From an uncultured Prevotella sp. (GTDB taxonomy: Bacteria; Bacteroidota; Bacteroidia; Bacteroidales; Bacteroidaceae), in the NCBI GenBank assembly GCA_900540885.1, contig UQHJ01000004.1, positions 10,418 to 74,417 of the forward strand: 64,000 nt of DNA, given 5' to 3'. Both the position numbers and the translations under genes were made by a program. Below the pieces are notes generated by a model that saw nothing but the letters and a program-made list of their open reading frames with translations, had not been told where the DNA came from and made no database searches. Shown in pieces: positions 63,001 through 64,000 of the stretch (positions are counted from its first letter, which is position 1; each line of letters opens with the position of its first letter).

Positions 63001-63786
63001 CCGGCGGCACCCGTTACGGGTGATATTGTGAAGGGCCAGAACGGATTTGCCATGTATCAGGACTATGAGTGGATAGGTTCGCTCGAGGCTATGGAACCCG
63101 GACAGGGCTACATGTACTTCAGCGCAGCTGATAACAGCCGTCAGTTTGGTTATCCCACTGCGGCTCCTGCCAGCAAGATGCGCCGCCGTAAGGCTGCCAA
63201 TAGTGACGAGGTGCAGTCGGCCTTCCCGCCTGTTGACCGCCATGCTTATCCCAACAACATGACGGTTATAGCAAGTATCACGCAAGGCGGCCAACCCGTA
63301 AGTGGTGCCGAGATAGGCGTGTTTGCTGGCGACGAGTGCCGTGGTACATCGGTCGAAATTGATGGTCTGTATTTCATAACCATCAGTGGCGAAGGCAATG
63401 GACCGCAACTTGATGTGCGTGTGGCACACAATGGTCAGATATGTTCAACCAACGCTGCTCTGACCTATGTTGACAATGCCATGATTGGTACGCTCAACGA
63501 GCCGTTTGCCATAGAGTTGCCCACCGTGACAGGTGTGACAGATGCTGAGGCTTCTCAGGTGAACATTATGCCACGTCGCGTTAAGACGCACGTGACAGCA
63601 AGCACCAATGGTCCGGCCATGCGTCTTATCACCATTCACGCCACCAATGGCCAACTGTTGTACATCAACCAGAACCCCACACCCGACACGGAGCGCATTG
63701 ACATGTCGCACTATGCCGAGGGTGTGTACTACATCACCGTACAGACGGCAGACGGCAAGAGTCATACTGCCAAGTTGATGAAGTAG
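54064..63786 (+). CDS. Giant T9SS-secreted multidomain surface protein (3240 residues)
   Basis: A long positively charged N-region, the hydrophobic LLMLGVLLMTWGLVPQ and VVRA form a signal peptide cut near residue 46. Then follow fibronectin III-like domains (about 336-436 and 542-633, VKLTWN in both), a carboxypeptidase-regulatory-like domain (GTIAGRIAYG), LamG/concanavalin domain 1 (about 672-873, FNGYIDEVRVWNKVL), another regulatory-like domain (FPVTGQVLYEG), LamG 2 (about 2163-2323) and LamG 3 (about 2349-2540, FNGQLDELRLWNARL). It ends in a type A T9SS sorting domain (about 3165-3240; GQLLYINQNP, HYAEGVYYITVQ, AKLMK). A role in adhesion or glycan binding is inferred. The gene is GC-rich (57481-57540 has 36 G+C of 60; 48961-49020 in ftsZ has 24) and is flanked by directly repeated elements E and F. 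Confidence 0.88.
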   Translation: MHTHFTRLPHQWVAKKVPPPPLLGRWLLMLGVLLMTWGLVPQVVRADTDPKDVAKLIGLDNIAMSEARPYIEFHYMDYDKDNRRPDAMRNIKIYVREFVEIRSVKVMNLNRYITVRDYKDILVGEMPRCHDKLVRHNEAYGRLTIVRDVMNGKKRTVYARFYPSKKMLEGEGTSDGKGKIQGLKFVGCWDNNDNGDDPDNINKVLDFTAGSAINESQTNKGSFVRSAAGKITFNASKLPNKKAWGFAPTYYFNNSRSYTSLKYGSVYAADNATSVTKTLDGTFSNRNAVTIYYWGAWSATMNIGMGSVVDPIQDNKNSVFQRYNNGTIWSVTVPGCPYPGNLSAEPKQWTKTVKLTWNTKGDTRLSSEKDKWLVYRYKQGESASSAKRIAAVDYKTHECEVEVPSLETEYVYIVTYQKDGWKEGIVDDLKATVTTKIVPSFVFDKVDTRSEEQSVVVTWKYGAFRNSEQSFLVYSRLAGTTQWSNPVSVPRTDVNATLGEYEYTGIKNVCDSYEFKVALKAFGKTFESPIAVGSISGSSRVTSLNVSKGLYSNSVKLTWNAQQISEGNTRYVVARRMLGSKGNWSDIHTVSGTSEMYTFDDNNVAPGQYYEYRVLSYINCNGNSTLTAEAIDNGFCQATGTIAGRIAYGTGTAVEGVRVNLVQAKDDAEAKSQFYSLRVDNVGGGLVLPLDREEAGALFMDSVPLTMQAWFRLDDNIKESGNATNYATPMLIDTYDNFSLFGQRTSSGAYQLTLRLPTPNKYADTRTTVVLEPNNYYAIALSTDGAANWTLRAIDTKGKMQKFETKATGMPKENRKKLYNLAFGTNVSDLASYNFNGYIDEVRVWNKVLADAELMATYDHQLSGDEKDLYLYWPLDEGITNQTTAYDYSKTGGVANGHHGTIKSSNKISTIVPPDDAFSIYGRTDAEGNYVIKGVPFAGSGTNYSVVPSKGVHSFTPQKLSRYVSQNSINHNGVDFEDTSSFPVTGQVLYEGTTYPVEGCNFYVDGNICYKDGEPITSDSEGRFSISVPIGDHFIQIKKQGHEFGSAGRFPADDKGVGTRYTFVKEEPVNFTDVTKVVIAGRVAGGDVEKGKPLGLAQSKANIGQAVIKLSAGDAYRMNVVRKDNGGAYTYENATDARNYEAASKQVKSTAQVGGGDDDAVKTITITTDPATGEFAALVPPVQYKVTSVEVPSNAEIVFDRATIPNIDASNPLAVKTDSATTDEGKVQRFDYVASLNLAHRVEPTFDVKQKGAPAFGDATFKYVTLSDPKGQEVPLYTTDEQGTVTYAMGAPVFTQLRRYTFTLDGYEQYVNQDDAQNPVTDRVPLQKSTVTITNQFAAGQVVNFEGADDGKFKDENNLATNQLQLDSLGHAEYTFMAGFPNITEPYTLGLNMVFDVNGAQKQWSGNGTFKAIVLGELPSGNNFVTSGPDKVLMVLRDPPGSNSNAYYETATSVTESTSYAGSFVTNNEVSTLTKLGFEAATWVGVGAGVITEASTKADLEVGAEVNLDITDSQESATTTTTTNRVSTSDEEDYVGANGDVFIGTATNILFGNARSVDIRPDGKGGFGVTREDVISTGMEFGTGFNYSQNYVENTLLPNLESVRNSLLHDPSEGITSNTTNEVVYVSKVSKDDPRFGSNNNDKDVWGAAAVSGDKLDGPSYTMMLPAKTTDSNGKPIAFEDKVKWYNSQMALWTQTLANNEKAKIEAKSSRSEYLISNYSFDAGATIENSVGTLEAKSHETSEEFEVMIVGGVTTGFEINGTGVDLTVKTTTGTRNTFVQGSSSENAKTIGYTLKENGDDDALSVDVFNAPDGFGPIFITRGGQTCCPYEDKYVSKYYEPGTEISAATMQIEVPKLNVENNYATDVPSGGTANFTLLMQNDSETGEDVWFQLSMLDETNPNGAKLSIDGQALTDGRVFLVPAGKALRKQLQLTQTDQSVLEYNNIKLALRSQCQSDPTGSFPVIADTVAISAQFVPSCSDIMLSVPDRVVNHNTGSQLKMVVSRYDRNFRSFKGFRIQYKGARDVDWQLAKEFVNDEADLTDNNQLISGASTTYVLDMSNNALFPDQTYELRAITMCDFGSGEVNNESETIEVVKDVARPKLLGNPSPANGVLTPDGEVSITFNEDIKASSLIKTENFVVTSKLNGSKVDHDVALQLTGAEGAQTEADIDLAARPFALNMWLNYTGAGQILSHGAAATKFTLSVDDEGHLTADVAGTKVTSEGTLPKDKWTYLALSYAPASQGGTLTADCAYDDTDASLFASQPVPAYNGNGPLRIGGGMKGAMQELTLWNAARSYAEAKADMYTTKQANSADIAGYWPLNEGTGTTANDVARSRHITLPAASWYMATPNKAVSLNGTTDYAAIDLTSCSPATDEDYALELWFKGSKPEAGKQATLFSTHVDGVMAAFNAQGQLQLSQNDQMLVTGTADCLDNQWHHFALNVLHDGTAAVYVDGNNVAQFTPSAPLRLQSDSLMLGVMRRAQTAGAADFVYSNYFNGQLDELRLWNARLTADVLRAARLQRLEGTESGLVAYYPFEKIQLNQYSQAEVVADMADHATTTLPKPHEAKLYGSAAIGDEAPGLKAAPKLSNVAFNFTASERKVVITLNESAAALEGCTVNFTLRGIRDVNNNLADPISWTAYVQQNQLLWGDSQLTLAKQQADKLTTEVEIVNNSSTAEAWTISGLPSWLTLNTESGQLKPLGTAKLRLTVPASVATGRYEATLYLTGNQGVAQPLHVQLTVTGQQPDWRVDAAKYDMNMSMVAQLQFNGVPSENGADLVAAFNAKGTCVGVASPVYNKRFDCYFAMLTIYGNSDDPGSPVSFKAWHAATGKVHPVVETADKVTFSANAVYGSVTKPYVLNATNAVEQQFSLHQGWQWLSFSVTPVDATVTGTFAPVAATARTLKNQTQFAVPAADNLAWTGGLDKLSVKEMYMLYMEQPADFSVKGEQVNTATTPVTLAKGWTWLGYTPIYTASPLYAFAPAAPVTGDIVKGQNGFAMYQDYEWIGSLEAMEPGQGYMYFSAADNSRQFGYPTAAPASKMRRRKAANSDEVQSAFPPVDRHAYPNNMTVIASITQGGQPVSGAEIGVFAGDECRGTSVEIDGLYFITISGEGNGPQLDVRVAHNGQICSTNAALTYVDNAMIGTLNEPFAIELPTVTGVTDAEASQVNIMPRRVKTHVTASTNGPAMRLITIHATNGQLLYINQNPTPDTERIDMSHYAEGVYYITVQTADGKSHTAKLMK

Positions 63787-63811
63787 GAACGACCTATTGA
63801 TTAACCTGTTG

Positions 63812-63852
63812 ACGGGTTGACAAGTAAGTGAATAACTGACTTGTCAACCCGT
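63812..63852 (+). terminator. Terminator after the giant gene
   Basis: Arms ACGGGTTGACAAGT (63812-63825) and ACTTGTCAACCCGT (63839-63852), 14 bases, perfect, followed by TTACTTTGG. Confidence 0.75.
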
Positions 63853-63887
63853 TTACTTTGGATCTAAACGAAATTAAAGATAAATAT

Positions 63888-64000
63888 AAACTGCAATTTA
63901 TCTGCCTAATTGGGGGGGGCGCGTCCTAACCTGGGGGCGACGCGTCCCCGCGTCGGCATTGCCAACTTGGGGTTCGATGCCCCAAGCTGGCAATACTTGA
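63888..64000. repeat. Second copy of element E (element F), cut by the window end
   Basis: The 113 visible bases match element E from 53453 in the same orientation with only a few changes. In the inner hairpin one T-A pair of E has become C-G, and a second change gives A opposite C on the top strand (G-U on a bottom-strand RNA). The right half lies beyond the window. Confidence 0.85.

Noticed and set aside
61171..63429. Long open frames antisense to the giant gene (288 and 351 residues)
   Set aside because: They are shadows caused by the GC-rich codon bias of the real plus-strand gene; they lack signals, domains and promoters.

Overview
The window reads as a chromosomal piece of a Bacteroidales bacterium, most likely Prevotellaceae-like (genus not resolvable). 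Grounds: promoters of the TTTG / TAnnTTTG type with almost no Shine-Dalgarno sequences, type V (FimA/Mfa1-type) fimbrial lipoproteins, two very large proteins ending in type IX secretion (T9SS) sorting tails, an epimerase-type threonine dehydrogenase, and a Bacteroidetes-style murG-murC-ftsQ-ftsA-ftsZ-yqeY order.

Layout. 1-3103: 3' part of recF, a repeat-rich gap and guaA. 3618-8434: an AT-rich restriction-modification island with two D12-class adenine methylases, a clear FokI-family type IIS endonuclease and a third, beta-type methylase. 8462-12025: MATE transporter, DUF3737 protein and MalY/PatB-like lyase. 12146-17001 (minus): citrate synthase, isocitrate dehydrogenase and aconitase, the oxidative TCA branch; the dehydrogenase carries the residue pattern of NAD-dependent enzymes. 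17214-24753 (minus): a receiver-like/PPDK-N fusion protein, a lipoprotein, and genes for threonylcarbamoyl-AMP synthase (YciO type), Maf, KdsC-like phosphatase, a DUF2520 Rossmann protein and an ArgE-like deacylase. 25126-27595: divergent tdh and kbl, which convert threonine to glycine plus acetyl-CoA. 28331-38074: a fimbrial locus of four lipoproteins and a 1567-residue adhesin. 38298-42614 (minus): rnhB, sufS, two tiny membrane proteins, sufD and sufC. 43056-51670: murG, murC, ftsQ, ftsA and two complete tandem ftsZ genes, then yqeY. 51763-53328 (minus): an AAA-like/DUF1703 protein. 54064-63786: a GC-rich 3240-residue T9SS surface protein.

The most unusual layer is between the genes. One family of large intergenic palindromes shares the left border AAACTGCAATTT (1143, 23542, 38076, 53453, 63888); two nearly identical members lie in the same orientation on either side of the giant gene. 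A second family is a MITE: two 181-bp copies differing at one base, in opposite orientation, each flanked by a 4-bp duplication, one sitting between ftsA and ftsZ. A 36-bp derivative, a possible second short form and a decayed relic also occur. Further, unrelated inverted repeats fill the other junctions of the division gene string. No rRNA, tRNA, CRISPR array, prophage or transposase gene was recognised.
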